Source: Subsaximicrobium wynnwilliamsii (GTDB lineage: Bacteria > Bacteroidota > Bacteroidia > Flavobacteriales > Flavobacteriaceae). Taken from it: a stretch of 32,382 nt of DNA. The notes below the pieces were generated by a model. The model saw nothing but the letters and a program-made list of their open reading frames with translations, made no database searches and was not told where the DNA came from. A program made the translations under genes and the position numbers. This document shows, in pieces, positions 9,014 to 17,142 of the stretch. Within the stretch, counting starts at the first letter, position 1. Every line of letters begins with the position of its first letter. Where the stretch lies: assembly GCF_007997225.1 (NCBI RefSeq), contig NZ_VORM01000034.1, forward strand, positions 1-32,382, given 5' to 3'.

Positions 9014-9556
9014 TCATTCACTTATAATTACCTCAATCTCCTCTTGTATTGTTATTTCTGTACTAATAATATCAAACATCATTATTTTTAAAATTTCCTT
9101 TTTATCAATCCCAGTATCGTTTAGATTTGAGTAAACTAAGTTCATCACATAGTTGCTTTTTGCTTTCAATATTTCCTTTTCCTCTTCAATATTCGCTAAA
9201 CTAGAGATTTTATCATATTCCATTAATTCAATTTTTGAATTAGAAATAGCTTTCCAAGAACTTATTTTGATTGAAGGAATACTAACCCCATTGACTTTCA
9301 TCAGAATATCTAATATCGATATTTTGTCATCTTTTTTATAAAAATCAAGAGTGTCAATCAATGTCTCTTGAAGGGCAAATTTTTCAATTATATCATTATT
9401 AGTTTCGGTTAATTCTTTATTAATTGATGCTGATATTCGATTAATATAATTTTTATCTTTTCTATCTTCATTCCAATTATTGATGTATATAGCAATTAGA
9501 ATTCCAATTATTATCGGAACTATTTCTTTAAAAAATGCTTTGATATTCTTTTTCAT
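9014..9556 (-). CDS. DUF6090-like single-pass membrane protein
   Basis: The 180-residue protein opens with a short basic segment, then one membrane helix at about residues 12-27 (IVPIIIGILIAIYINN). It continues straight into WNEDRKDKNYINRI, the signature of the DUF6090 family common in flavobacteria (usual form: INNWNE after a hydrophobic helix). The rest is helical and probably periplasmic. It ends about 40-60 residues short of the longer members I recall. Function is unknown in the family. ATG at 9556. It is a complete single-gene cassette between palindromes 5 and 6. Confidence 0.65.
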   Translation of the reverse strand: MKKNIKAFFKEIVPIIIGILIAIYINNWNEDRKDKNYINRISASINKELTETNNDIIEKFALQETLIDTLDFYKKDDKISILDILMKVNGVSIPSIKISSWKAISNSKIELMEYDKISSLANIEEEKEILKAKSNYVMNLVYSNLNDTGIDKKEILKIMMFDIISTEITIQEEIEVIISE

Positions 9557-9583
9557 TTAATTTTCGTTATTTGTTTTCAGCTT

Positions 9584-10437
9584 GTTGCTAACGGTTCGTG
9601 ATCGAGTAGACAAGGGGAGTTTCACCCCAAGCCTCTCACAGAACCGTGCTTGAAAGTCTCCCCTCACACGGCTCTTCTAATTTAATTTACAAATATAAGC
9701 TCATCCTTTTGCAAGTTGGCAAATCGTAAATATAATTAGCCCATCCCTTCGCTCCACTTCCATTACAGAAACTTCATCACTACTACGAATGAGTCTGCCA
9801 CTGCATACAGCATTGGTATTCTGCCTTTAGGTTGTGCCTATTGTACATTTCCCTTAACATTCGTATGCAGCTTCCCAAGTTCCGTAAATAAGCCCAAATA
9901 AAGTTCTTGCCACCTGAATGACGCCAGCCTTGCAGAAAATAAATAGGCACTCTCTGTAATTAATGTTATCTCTAACATTACTTCTCACTCCGTACAGCCA
10001 TTCACGCCAGCTGGCTCGTTCGCTAAAAATGTCCGGAGGACATGTTCTTTACGCTCCGCCCTGTAGCTTTTGACTGGAGGCAGCAACTTCTCGACACCTC
10101 ATCAATGGTTCTCCGCCTCAGGCGGATCAACTCCCCTGCCTGCCGGCAGGCAGGTTTATTCATACCTGCTAACCTCTTGGACTAGATTCTCCTAAACGCT
10201 CAGTACCAAGACTATTAATCAAAGCACCTTTAGGTGGTTTAGAGCCATCGCCTATACAACGACTCTGATGGACCTACCATCATCTTATTTACAGCATTCA
10301 ACCTTTTATTGCCATGGCTGATTCTTGGCACACTATGATTAGTTACGTGGTTAGACACTAAAGTTAGCACATAAATACTGAATAGAAAATTCGCTAGGGT
10401 TTTTACAAGTAATTCATAACCAAATAACAACCATGCA
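9584..10437 (-). repeat. Cassette-boundary palindrome 6, split by a group II intron
   Basis: Without the intron (9601-10333) the ends join to a 121-bp imperfect palindrome: TTGCTAACGGTTCGTG/TATGATTAGTTACG against GTTGTTATTTGGTTATGAATTAC on the other strand. The intron sits 7 nt from the CGTTAGC end, equivalent to its place in palindrome 3. Confidence 0.55.
9601..10333 (-). ncRNA. ORF-less group II intron, copy 2
   Basis: This copy is almost identical to the one at 5567-6313 and in the same orientation. It has a 5' end GTGTGCC at 10333, domain V at 9641-9674 (GAGCCGTGTG ... GCACGGTTC) and a 3' end CTACTCGAT at 9601. It is 14 bp shorter because it lacks the CCCGATAGCTATCGGG insertion, and it shows scattered base changes (for example near 10250-10320). 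It encodes no intron protein. The flanking exons share TCATA before and CAC after the intron with copy 1, which fits targeting by intron-exon base pairing. Confidence 0.85.
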
Positions 10438-10441
10438 CGGC

Positions 10442-11131
10442 TTAGTGATTGCTTTTTTTATTTCGTAATTCAGTTATTTTCCACAATTTATAATCCAATT
10501 TGTACATAGATTTAAATGCCAAACATATTTCCTCAATCATTTTGCCAAAATCCTCTTCAGGTTTCCATTGAACTTTAAAAAATCCAATATCAATATCATT
10601 ATGCTTTTCTGTATATGATAAGAAATACTTTCTGAACATTAAAAACATCGTGTCTTTATAATTTTGAAATAATTCGGGGTATTTTCTTTGAACATCGATA
10701 GAAAAAAATGAATTTTCCTCGTATTCAAATCCGCTGAATTTTTTTAGTTCAAAAAGTTCCGACCAAAAATCATCTCTCATATTTTTTAGATTTTCAGCGT
10801 GAAGGAAAGAAGTTCTTAAATAGATTCCTTCTAAATCAGTCGCTAAATAATAAGTTCCGTTTGTTTTTATCGATTTAATTATTAAAGATGGCCCATATAA
10901 ATTGAGGTGCATTTTACTTGTGTCAAAATCATCTTTAAAATTGCCGTATCTTATCGCTAAATCAGCAATTTTCCCAAGTACGGCGGAAGTTTCGTAAGTC
11001 ACATTTGTAAATTCTTCTTCACTCTGAATTTCCTCTGTAAATATGGATGCTCTTTGCTGATTAAGAATTTCAGTCCAAAGGTCGAATTCTTTACAATTTT
11101 CTATAATTATCTTATTTAAACGAATATTCAT
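10442..11131 (-). CDS. Hypothetical protein, 229 aa, cassette gene
   Basis: I do not recognise this protein. It is a soluble mixed alpha/beta protein without signal peptide or membrane segment. Its most distinctive stretches are NQQRASIFTEEIQSEEEF near residue 25 and a C-terminal half rich in aromatic residues (FFKVQWKPEEDFGKMIEE). The ATG at 11131 fits, and the stop lies 4 nt from palindrome 6. It forms a single-gene cassette. Nothing around it hints at a partner. Confidence 0.6.
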   Translation of the reverse strand: MNIRLNKIIIENCKEFDLWTEILNQQRASIFTEEIQSEEEFTNVTYETSAVLGKIADLAIRYGNFKDDFDTSKMHLNLYGPSLIIKSIKTNGTYYLATDLEGIYLRTSFLHAENLKNMRDDFWSELFELKKFSGFEYEENSFFSIDVQRKYPELFQNYKDTMFLMFRKYFLSYTEKHNDIDIGFFKVQWKPEEDFGKMIEEICLAFKSMYKLDYKLWKITELRNKKSNH

Positions 11132-11147
11132 TAAATTTCTTAAATAT

Positions 11148-11273
11148 GTGGCAACGGATTTGAGTGCTATTAATTGCGCTTTCTCAAAGCATTAATTTAT
11201 TAATAAAACCGGATAGAAAATCTGCAAGGATTTTCTCAAGCAGTAGATAACCAAGCAATTAACAATACGCGGC
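11148..11273 (-). repeat. Cassette-boundary palindrome 7 (attC-like)
   Basis: The ends are GTGGCAACGGATTTG and GCCGCGTATTGTTAATTGC (opposite strand). The best pairing is GTGCTATTAATTGCG with GCAATTAACAATACGC, plus an inner hairpin made of AGAAAATC and GATTTTCT. It is the least regular of the set, with the outer ends out of register, but it has the same size and position. Confidence 0.45.
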
Positions 11274-11291
11274 TTTTTTAGGTGCAGTATT

Positions 11292-13061
11292 TTATTTCTC
11301 TTGTTCAATTACATTCCATTTTCTAATAATACTCAAAATAAGATGTAGATTGTCCACGCAAGCAAAGATCATTTGATAACCTTGAATGATACTCGGCTTG
11401 TTTCTATCTATTAGAATCAACTTGAATGAATTTTCAATTTCACTACTTGGCAAATGAGCATCTCCATGTCTTAATTCATAAACACCTACAAAAGAGCTTA
11501 ATATTTTTCGAGCGTCTTCTTTTGGGATTTTAATAGCCAAAAGATTTTCAACGGTTTTTAAAGAACCCCATTTCGTTTTTTTAGGTGGAGTTGCTATTTT
11601 CTGAAGTGATTCAATATCAATGTCATCGACAATTATTCTAGCAATGTCTTTTGCAAGAGAGAATAGTCCTTTATCATCAACTGCTCTAAATCGACTTATA
11701 GAATTAATAATTTCGTTAATAGAATGATGTCCTCTGAAAAAATCAATATTTAAGTTTTGTTTTGATGCCTCATTTATTTGATTTATTACTTTTTCAATAA
11801 AGTCTTCTGGAGCTAAAGTTGAAGCTGGTACAGCTTTTACTTGAGAATCATACAATTCTTTAGATATTCCACCTTCTGGAGAAATGTTATGACCTACCCA
11901 AATTTGTTGTTGCCAAATTGGTAAATTACCAACGTCTTTTGCATAAACTGTTATTAGACCTAAATCATTCATTCCAAAATGAACTCCAAATGATGGAGCA
12001 CAGGAAATACTGCCAGTGTTTTTTGAATACCAACTTAAAAACCCACCTCTTTTTAATATTAGTGATGAAACTAATTCAGGGCTAAACCAAAGCCATTTAC
12101 CTCCTTTCTTTAATTCTTCTCCACTTTCTTTGTTTCCTTCTGCATCAACAATATAAAACATGTCAATTTGTTGTTCTTCTCCCAAAACAACAGGGCTTGA
12201 TTTAGCTGGATTAATCCATTCGTATTTCCAAAATTCTGCTATAATTCGATACAACTTTTTCCCTTTGAAACTTTTTTCATGAAATTCAGATTTTATATTC
12301 GAATCTGTAGGAAAAGAGGTCATATCAGGTATATCTTCTGCTTCATCTACGTCTGTTCGACTTGCATGAGAAATTGCTATTTTTTCTCCAAAAGAAAAAC
12401 CGCCTTCATGAATTTCTAGAACTCTACATTCCCAAACATCCTTTCCTTCTTTCGTGCTTTTAGAATCACCACGCCATGATAGTATTTCTCTATTGGAAAA
12501 AATTTCGTCTCTGCAGAAATATGAAGTTATATACAAACCACAATTTCTAGCACACAAATAATCCTTAAGAAATTGATTTTTGATTTGAATTAATATTGGA
12601 CTTCCTTCTTTATTTCTTTCCAGTTTTGCAACTTCAACATAACCTCTTCTTGGACAAACCCAAATATCTTTTTCTCTTTTTAATCCTAGATTAATAACTA
12701 AATCTTGATGAAGATGCCATTCATTATTGTCATAATTGTTATCAAAATTTTGATTTAAAACTAAATGTATTCCTTGAAAATCGGAGTTTTCAAACATTTC
12801 TGATTGCGAATACTCACCATATAAATAATTGAAACTATGCGCATGATTTATTCCAACATCCATCCAATCTAAATCTTTAGTCATTGGTTTTTTACTTACA
12901 GGAAGCATTAATGTTCCATGACCAATAAAATCGTCGATATATCCAACTTCACCAAATTCAATATTGTTACGAATTGATTTGTCCGAACGAAGAGGAATCC
13001 AAACGGATTTGTCTAATTTCCGTTTTTTCAAATCTTTCATTTCAAACCATAGTTGATTCAT
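11292..13061 (-). CDS. Large unknown cassette protein with possible C-terminal HEPN motif
   Basis: I do not recognise the N-terminal 450 residues, which are beta-rich with many aromatic residues. Near the C-terminus the sequence YELRHGDAHLP contains Arg-x4-His, the pattern of HEPN RNase active sites. It lies between helices, as in HEPN domains, about 55 residues from the end. The open frame extends to a TTG at 13121, but that start lies inside palindrome 8. I prefer the ATG at 13061 (MNQLWF), giving 589 residues; an ATG at 13040 is possible. Some HEPN proteins with large sensor domains (for example ApeA) are abortive phage-defence factors, so defence is plausible. This rests on one short motif. 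Confidence 0.55.
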   Translation of the reverse strand: MNQLWFEMKDLKKRKLDKSVWIPLRSDKSIRNNIEFGEVGYIDDFIGHGTLMLPVSKKPMTKDLDWMDVGINHAHSFNYLYGEYSQSEMFENSDFQGIHLVLNQNFDNNYDNNEWHLHQDLVINLGLKREKDIWVCPRRGYVEVAKLERNKEGSPILIQIKNQFLKDYLCARNCGLYITSYFCRDEIFSNREILSWRGDSKSTKEGKDVWECRVLEIHEGGFSFGEKIAISHASRTDVDEAEDIPDMTSFPTDSNIKSEFHEKSFKGKKLYRIIAEFWKYEWINPAKSSPVVLGEEQQIDMFYIVDAEGNKESGEELKKGGKWLWFSPELVSSLILKRGGFLSWYSKNTGSISCAPSFGVHFGMNDLGLITVYAKDVGNLPIWQQQIWVGHNISPEGGISKELYDSQVKAVPASTLAPEDFIEKVINQINEASKQNLNIDFFRGHHSINEIINSISRFRAVDDKGLFSLAKDIARIIVDDIDIESLQKIATPPKKTKWGSLKTVENLLAIKIPKEDARKILSSFVGVYELRHGDAHLPSSEIENSFKLILIDRNKPSIIQGYQMIFACVDNLHLILSIIRKWNVIEQEK

Positions 13062-13115
13062 TTGTTCTATTTTAGCATGCTGGCTGGTTGGGCTGGGCGG
13101 ATTCAAGGTGCTTAC

Positions 13116-13247
13116 GCACAACGCCCCCGTGTAAGCTTAGTTGCGTTATCTCTGGGCACTAATTTAGTAATAAAAACGGACTTTGGTGCCAGCGAGGTTT
13201 TTCAAAGATTGTAGGTAGTAGCAATTAAGTATACTCGATGTTGCCAG
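13116..13247 (-). repeat. Cassette-boundary palindrome 8 (attC-like)
   Basis: The arms GCACAACGCCCCCGTGTAAGC plus TTAGTTGCG pair with opposite-strand GGCAACATCGAGTATAC plus TTAATTGC, with a 3-nt bulge. Length is 132 bp. It starts 9 nt beyond the stop of the TIR gene, so in gene order it directly follows that gene. Confidence 0.6.
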
Positions 13248-13255
13248 TAGTAGTT

Positions 13256-14503
13256 TTACCTTTCATTTAATCTTCGAAGACTTTCAACTTGTCTTTGCTC
13301 ATAATCTAATTGCATTTCAAAATCGTCAGGCCATTCTTTTCTTCCGTTCGTTCTAATAATTATGAATTTTCCCTGTTCAATATCAATTGGGTTATGTTTT
13401 TTAAGTTTTACAATAGCATTTTTATGTCTATCAATGTAATCGAGTTGCATTTCAAAATCATCAGGCCATTCTTTTTGACTTTTTGATTTTATTATGTCAT
13501 CCTGATTATCATAAAAATTAAGTTCTAAGTTTTCTTCAGTTTGTTTAGTCCTCTTAGGTTTTTCATTGACTGTAGAGTATACTACAGTTTCTAAAAGTAC
13601 TTTTAAATCCTTTAAAGAATTATCTCGTTTGCGTTCCCAAACTGAATTATTAATTGGCTTTAAATCCAAAAAATCTTCAATTACGTTTTTTAGACTATTA
13701 TATTTTGCTTTTTCATTTATTTTCATTCCATTGGTTGTCGGAATTACACCTTTAACATCACTATAATCGAAAGGTGGTATTAAAACTGGAATATGATTAT
13801 TTGTCTTTACCCAAGTTGCACCCATTTCGCATAGACTTACTACACTAGAATAAAAATTTTCAGATAAAATAAAAACAACTAAGACATTGCTATTCAGTCT
13901 TTTTCTTATGTCCTCAAGGAAATCATTTCCTAACCTCACTCCGTATCCTTCAAAGGATGAACAAAATATTTTATCGCTTGGAACTCCAATGGCTTCAAAA
14001 ATATCAATTAATTTCTCCACGTATTTCGAATCTAAACTGGAATGACTAATAAAAATTTCTTTCATTTCTTTTTTTCGATTTAAAGTATCGTGTTCAGTAG
14101 TTGATTCTGAATAATACTCTACTGTTTTCATAAATTTTGTCTTTCTCTTTAATAGATTAAGAACAACCAATTTTTTCTTGGTTTGATTTAATGTATGGAC
14201 ATATTTATTTTTAACCACATCAACTTTTTCGCCAGCGAAAGCGTTAACTATTGGTTTGAAATCAATTCTATTAGTACCCTCAAATTTCGTCAAAAACTCA
14301 TTTTCAAAAATCGTAGCTAATCTAATTTTTAAAAACTCTTGAACCTCTTCTGTCCAATAAATAAATTCTCGTTCTAGTGATTCGAGATTGTCGGGATTAA
14401 CAGGTAATAGTTTAAATTTTTTATGTAAATCTTTACCCTCTTGAATATAATTTTCAAGTTCTTTAATAAATTCATTTCTCGGGAAGTCTATTTCTATCTC
14501 CAA
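13256..14503 (-). CDS. TIR-domain protein with duplicated C-terminal motif
   Basis: The protein has 415 residues. Residues 1-147 are helical and unknown. Residues 148-275 form a TIR domain, starting KEIFISHSSLD and including FILSENFYSS and CEMGATW; Glu226 is in the position of the catalytic glutamate of NAD+-consuming TIRs. The tail carries an exact 13-residue duplication, KEWPDDFEMQLDY, at 344-356 and 389-401. I have seen similar motifs at the ends of other Bacteroidota proteins. Bacterial TIR proteins commonly deplete NAD+ or make cyclic ADP-ribose signals in anti-phage defence, so I infer a defence effector. The start is TTG at 14503: an in-frame TAG lies four codons upstream and no earlier ATG exists. 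Confidence 0.8.
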   Translation of the reverse strand: MEIEIDFPRNEFIKELENYIQEGKDLHKKFKLLPVNPDNLESLEREFIYWTEEVQEFLKIRLATIFENEFLTKFEGTNRIDFKPIVNAFAGEKVDVVKNKYVHTLNQTKKKLVVLNLLKRKTKFMKTVEYYSESTTEHDTLNRKKEMKEIFISHSSLDSKYVEKLIDIFEAIGVPSDKIFCSSFEGYGVRLGNDFLEDIRKRLNSNVLVVFILSENFYSSVVSLCEMGATWVKTNNHIPVLIPPFDYSDVKGVIPTTNGMKINEKAKYNSLKNVIEDFLDLKPINNSVWERKRDNSLKDLKVLLETVVYSTVNEKPKRTKQTEENLELNFYDNQDDIIKSKSQKEWPDDFEMQLDYIDRHKNAIVKLKKHNPIDIEQGKFIIIRTNGRKEWPDDFEMQLDYEQRQVESLRRLNER

Positions 14504-14521
14504 ATTTGTTTTTTTCTATTA

Positions 14522-14722
14522 CTGGCGACGGTTTTATTATAAGAATAGTAAGGCGGAAAAAAGACGACTACCATTCGGTAAAACACAAGCCGAATTTTTA
14601 ATTTTTTCTTATTATTTTTTCTTTACTAATAATCCAAATTTAAAAATTTGGCGACTTCGCAAAAGTGCCTTTGCCATTGGGTTAAGCACTCATTGCCCTA
14701 TTATTATTATACTTTGTTGAAC
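14522..14722 (-). repeat. Cassette-boundary palindrome 9 (attC-like)
   Basis: The arms GGCGACGGTTTTATTATAAG and, on the other strand, TTCAACAAAGTATAATAATAA pair imperfectly. The spacer repeats the GCCGAATTTTTAATTTTTTC / CCAAATTTAAAAATTTGG inverted repeat of palindromes 3 and 5. It lies just upstream of the TIR gene, and its outer end runs into GAAC at 14719-14722, where the IS91-like element appears to start. Confidence 0.55.
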
Positions 14723-14848
14723 TAATCCTCGTACCTCGGAAGCTTTTTAGCTAGTTATAAAAATACATTAACTTAGTGACTCACAAAAACCTTAAGAAGA
14801 TGTATTTAAAAAAAAGCAAAGACCATTTTAGAAACGGCCCTTGAACAG

Positions 14849-15709
14849 GTGCCCGAATTTAGAGAACTAACAGTTGCCCTAGAAAAAAGTTTTGCCATAA
14901 ACGGTAAGGCAACCACCACCTTAAACAACTACCTGCGCTGCCTTGCCCATCTAACGATCTATTTTGAAAGCAGCCCCGAGAACCTTACAGAAGAGCAGAT
15001 CAACGACTATCTCTTTTATTGCCAAAACCTTCACAGGACGCCATCAGAAAGTTTTTTTAAGCACACCATTTATGGGCTTCGGGCCACTTATAAGGTGTTG
15101 GGGCTTGATAAAAAACGTATCCGGCTTCCACAGATAAAAAGGCAAAACAGCCTTCCTGTCCTTTTGAACAAACAAGAAGTTCGCGAGCTGTTGAATGCTC
15201 CAAAAGACCTGAAGCACCGTTTGATTCTTGCCATGCTCTACGGTTGTGGACTGCGCAGTTATGAGCTCTGTGACCTGTTGCAATCGGATCTGGATTTTGA
15301 CCGCAGAACTGTGCTGATAAAAAAGAAAAAGGGAAAAACAGACCGCTATGTTCCTCTTAGCGCTCACCTTGTTCGAGGCCTGAAAAAGTATTTTGATACC
15401 GAACATCCCATAAAATACGTTTTCAACAGTTAGGTCACAAACGACGGTGCCGCACAGGCTCTTACCACAGGGGCCATCCAGTGGGTCATTAAAGAAAGTC
15501 GTTCAAAAGTTAACACGCAGAAGAAGTTTACGGCCCATACGCTTCGTCATTCCTATGCCACCCATCTGCTCGAGGACGGGCTGAATATAATGAGCCTGAA
15601 AGAGCTGTTGGGGCATGCCCGTATTGAGACCACCATCATGTACCTTCAGGTCTGCAGCTCCGAGAGCTCGGTCAAGTTCAGTCCGTTGGACACCTTGTTC
15701 AAAAGCTAA
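14849..15709 (+). pseudogene. IS91-associated tyrosine recombinase, interrupted by TAG
   Basis: The frame encodes a XerC/D-like integrase of about 286 residues with a SAM-like N-terminal domain and a complete catalytic set: Arg136 (GCGLRSYEL), His230 and Arg233 (HTLRH), His256 (LLGHAR) and nucleophile Tyr265. A TAG at codon 195 (15431-15433) splits it, with the same frame resuming at once. The GTG at 14849 may not be the original start. An ATG at 14800 would be in frame if a run of eight A residues (14808-14815) were one base shorter, which would restore an N-terminus YLKKAKTILETALEQ. So there may be two lesions. It reads away from the cassette array like an integron integrase. However, its tight coupling to the transposase shows it belongs to the IS. 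Confidence 0.75.
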
Positions 15710-16857
15710 TGCATCCCAAACATAGAGTGGCAGATGTGTTGAATCTGGAAGTGGGCCATCTGCAGAAAATAGCGCATACCAGTTGGAATGAACGGGCCCT
15801 ACATGCGATCAGAAAATACCGCACCAAGGCTCTTGGCGGACGTTTGGACTGGTGCATGAACTGCAGGAAGTTGCACTTACAGTTCAATTCCTGCCGTAAC
15901 CGGCACTGTCCCACATGCCAGGGACATAAGCAGCATCAGTGGATTGAGGCCAGGAGGAGAGAACTTCTTCCGGTGCCTTATTTTCATGTGGTCTTTACAC
16001 TTCCCGATACACTAAACCCTGTTGCAATGCGCCATCCCAAAGAACTCTACAGGATATTGTTTGATAGCGTCTGAGAAACATTATGTGCCTTTGGGAACAA
16101 TCCCAAACATCTGGGAGCCAAACTAGGGATGATCGCCGTACTGCACTCCTGGGGGCAGAACCTGGGCCTGCATCCCCATCTGCACTGTATCGTTCCCAAG
16201 GGCGGTGTCTCAAAAGCGGGATTTTGGAAAAAGGGAACGGGAAAGGATGATTTTCTGTTCTCGGTAAAGGCAATGAGCTTCAAGTTCCGGGGCCTGTTTG
16301 CATCCAAGTTACGAAAGGCACTTCCCCATTTGCCAAAAAGTCTATATGATGACTTGTTCAGGCATAATTGGGTGGTCTATTCCAAACCTCCCTTTGGCAG
16401 ACCAGAGCACGTCATTGAATATTTGGGAAGGTACACGCACAAGATAGCCATCAGCAACCATCGCATCCTGTCAATAGACAAAGAGAACGGGACGGTTGCA
16501 TTCAGTCTAAAGGTGTACAGGAAAGGCGGGAAGAAAACAATGATAACACTGGACACAAAAGAGTTTATACGGCGTTTTCAGCTCCATATCCTGCCCAAGG
16601 GATTTACACGTATTCGCCATTATGGATTTTTGAGCAGTAGTTGGAAAAAAGAGAGATTACCACTTCTACAGCTTCAGTTGGCAGACGTGGGCCTCAAACA
16701 TATAGAACCTCCTGTCGCAGAAGAAAAGTCATTGCACCACTGTTGTCCAAGTTGTAAAAAGAAGACCCTGGTCACCTTGTTGACTTTTGGCAGTCGCGGC
16801 CCACCAAAGAACTATGAACAAATCATAAACCGTAAACTGCTGAAGTACAATGCTTAA
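15709..16857 (+). pseudogene. IS91-family HUH transposase, interrupted by TGA
   Basis: The full frame is about 382 codons. The N-terminus has a zinc-binding cluster (Cys49, Cys52, Cys62, His66, Cys67, Cys70; CRNRHCPTC). The HUH motif is His157-Leu-His159 in LHPHLHCIVPKGG. The catalytic tyrosine region is IEYLGRYTHKIAISN, with Tyr238 and Tyr242 as candidates. These define an IS91-type rolling-circle replication initiator. A TGA at codon 122 (16072-16074), where relatives have Trp or similar, interrupts the reading frame, which otherwise continues unchanged to 16857. Its ATG overlaps the recombinase stop (TAATG), indicating translational coupling. Confidence 0.85.
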
Positions 16858-17077
16858 AATGGCTCAAAAAGAGCCCTGGCATACTGATGCCTAAAACGAA
16901 AAAAAAAGACAAAAAATAGATGATCTCTACAGTCAACAACGGAAATCACTGCGGAAAAAACTTTTTTGGGCAGCATTCTAAAATCAAGAGTGCTATAAAG
17001 TGCAGTAAAACGTCGTTCTAATTCTCCAAGGCTCACTGCAAACTTCTCGAATTACCCCTTATTTACAAAGTCCGGAT

Positions 17078-17136
17078 CAGTCAACATAGCATATAGCGCT
17101 GGCCTATCGGCGCGCCATATGCTTAGTTATTAGCTG
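17078..17136 (-). repeat. Compact cassette-boundary palindrome 10 (attC-like, 59 bp)
   Basis: On the minus strand, CAGCTAATAACTAAGCATATGGCGC and the opposite-strand CAGTCAACATAGCATATAGCGC pair along their whole length with small bulges, around a loop of about 12 nt. It lies 7 nt beyond the stop of the PIN-domain gene. Its size and shape are closer to canonical integron attC sites than those of the other members. Confidence 0.6.
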
Positions 17137-17142
17137 TAGTTA

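Larger units (their letters stand above)
14723..17077 (+). mobile_element. IS91-family element with tyrosine recombinase (degenerate)
   Basis: The segment is visibly more GC-rich than its surroundings and encodes a tyrosine recombinase followed by an HUH transposase, overlapping as TAATG. That two-gene layout is known for a subset of IS91-family elements. IS91 elements have no terminal inverted repeats and make no target duplication, so the ends are estimated. The left end is placed after GAAC at 14722, a motif typical of IS91 targets; the right end is placed before the next cassette palindrome at 17078. The 220 nt after the transposase hold no gene that I can support. Both genes carry an in-frame stop codon, so autonomous movement is doubtful. 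Confidence 0.65.

Noticed and set aside
10239-10430. 63-residue open frame on the minus strand
   Set aside because: It crosses the 5' end of group II intron copy 2 and is explained by intron and palindrome sequence.
342-13247. Palindromes as plain transcription terminators
   Set aside because: Their arms are far apart (spacers up to about 130 nt), lack T-runs after the stem, and share sequence motifs at their ends; the terminator at 29828 looks quite different.
14849-15709. Tyrosine recombinase divergent from the cassette array, as an integron integrase (IntI)
   Set aside because: It is translationally coupled (TAATG) to an IS91-type HUH transposase, a known two-gene IS91 layout, and no IntI-specific insertion between the catalytic boxes was seen.
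15044-16307. Long open frames on the minus strand across the IS91 element
   Set aside because: They are shadows of the + strand recombinase and transposase, which have clear catalytic motifs.
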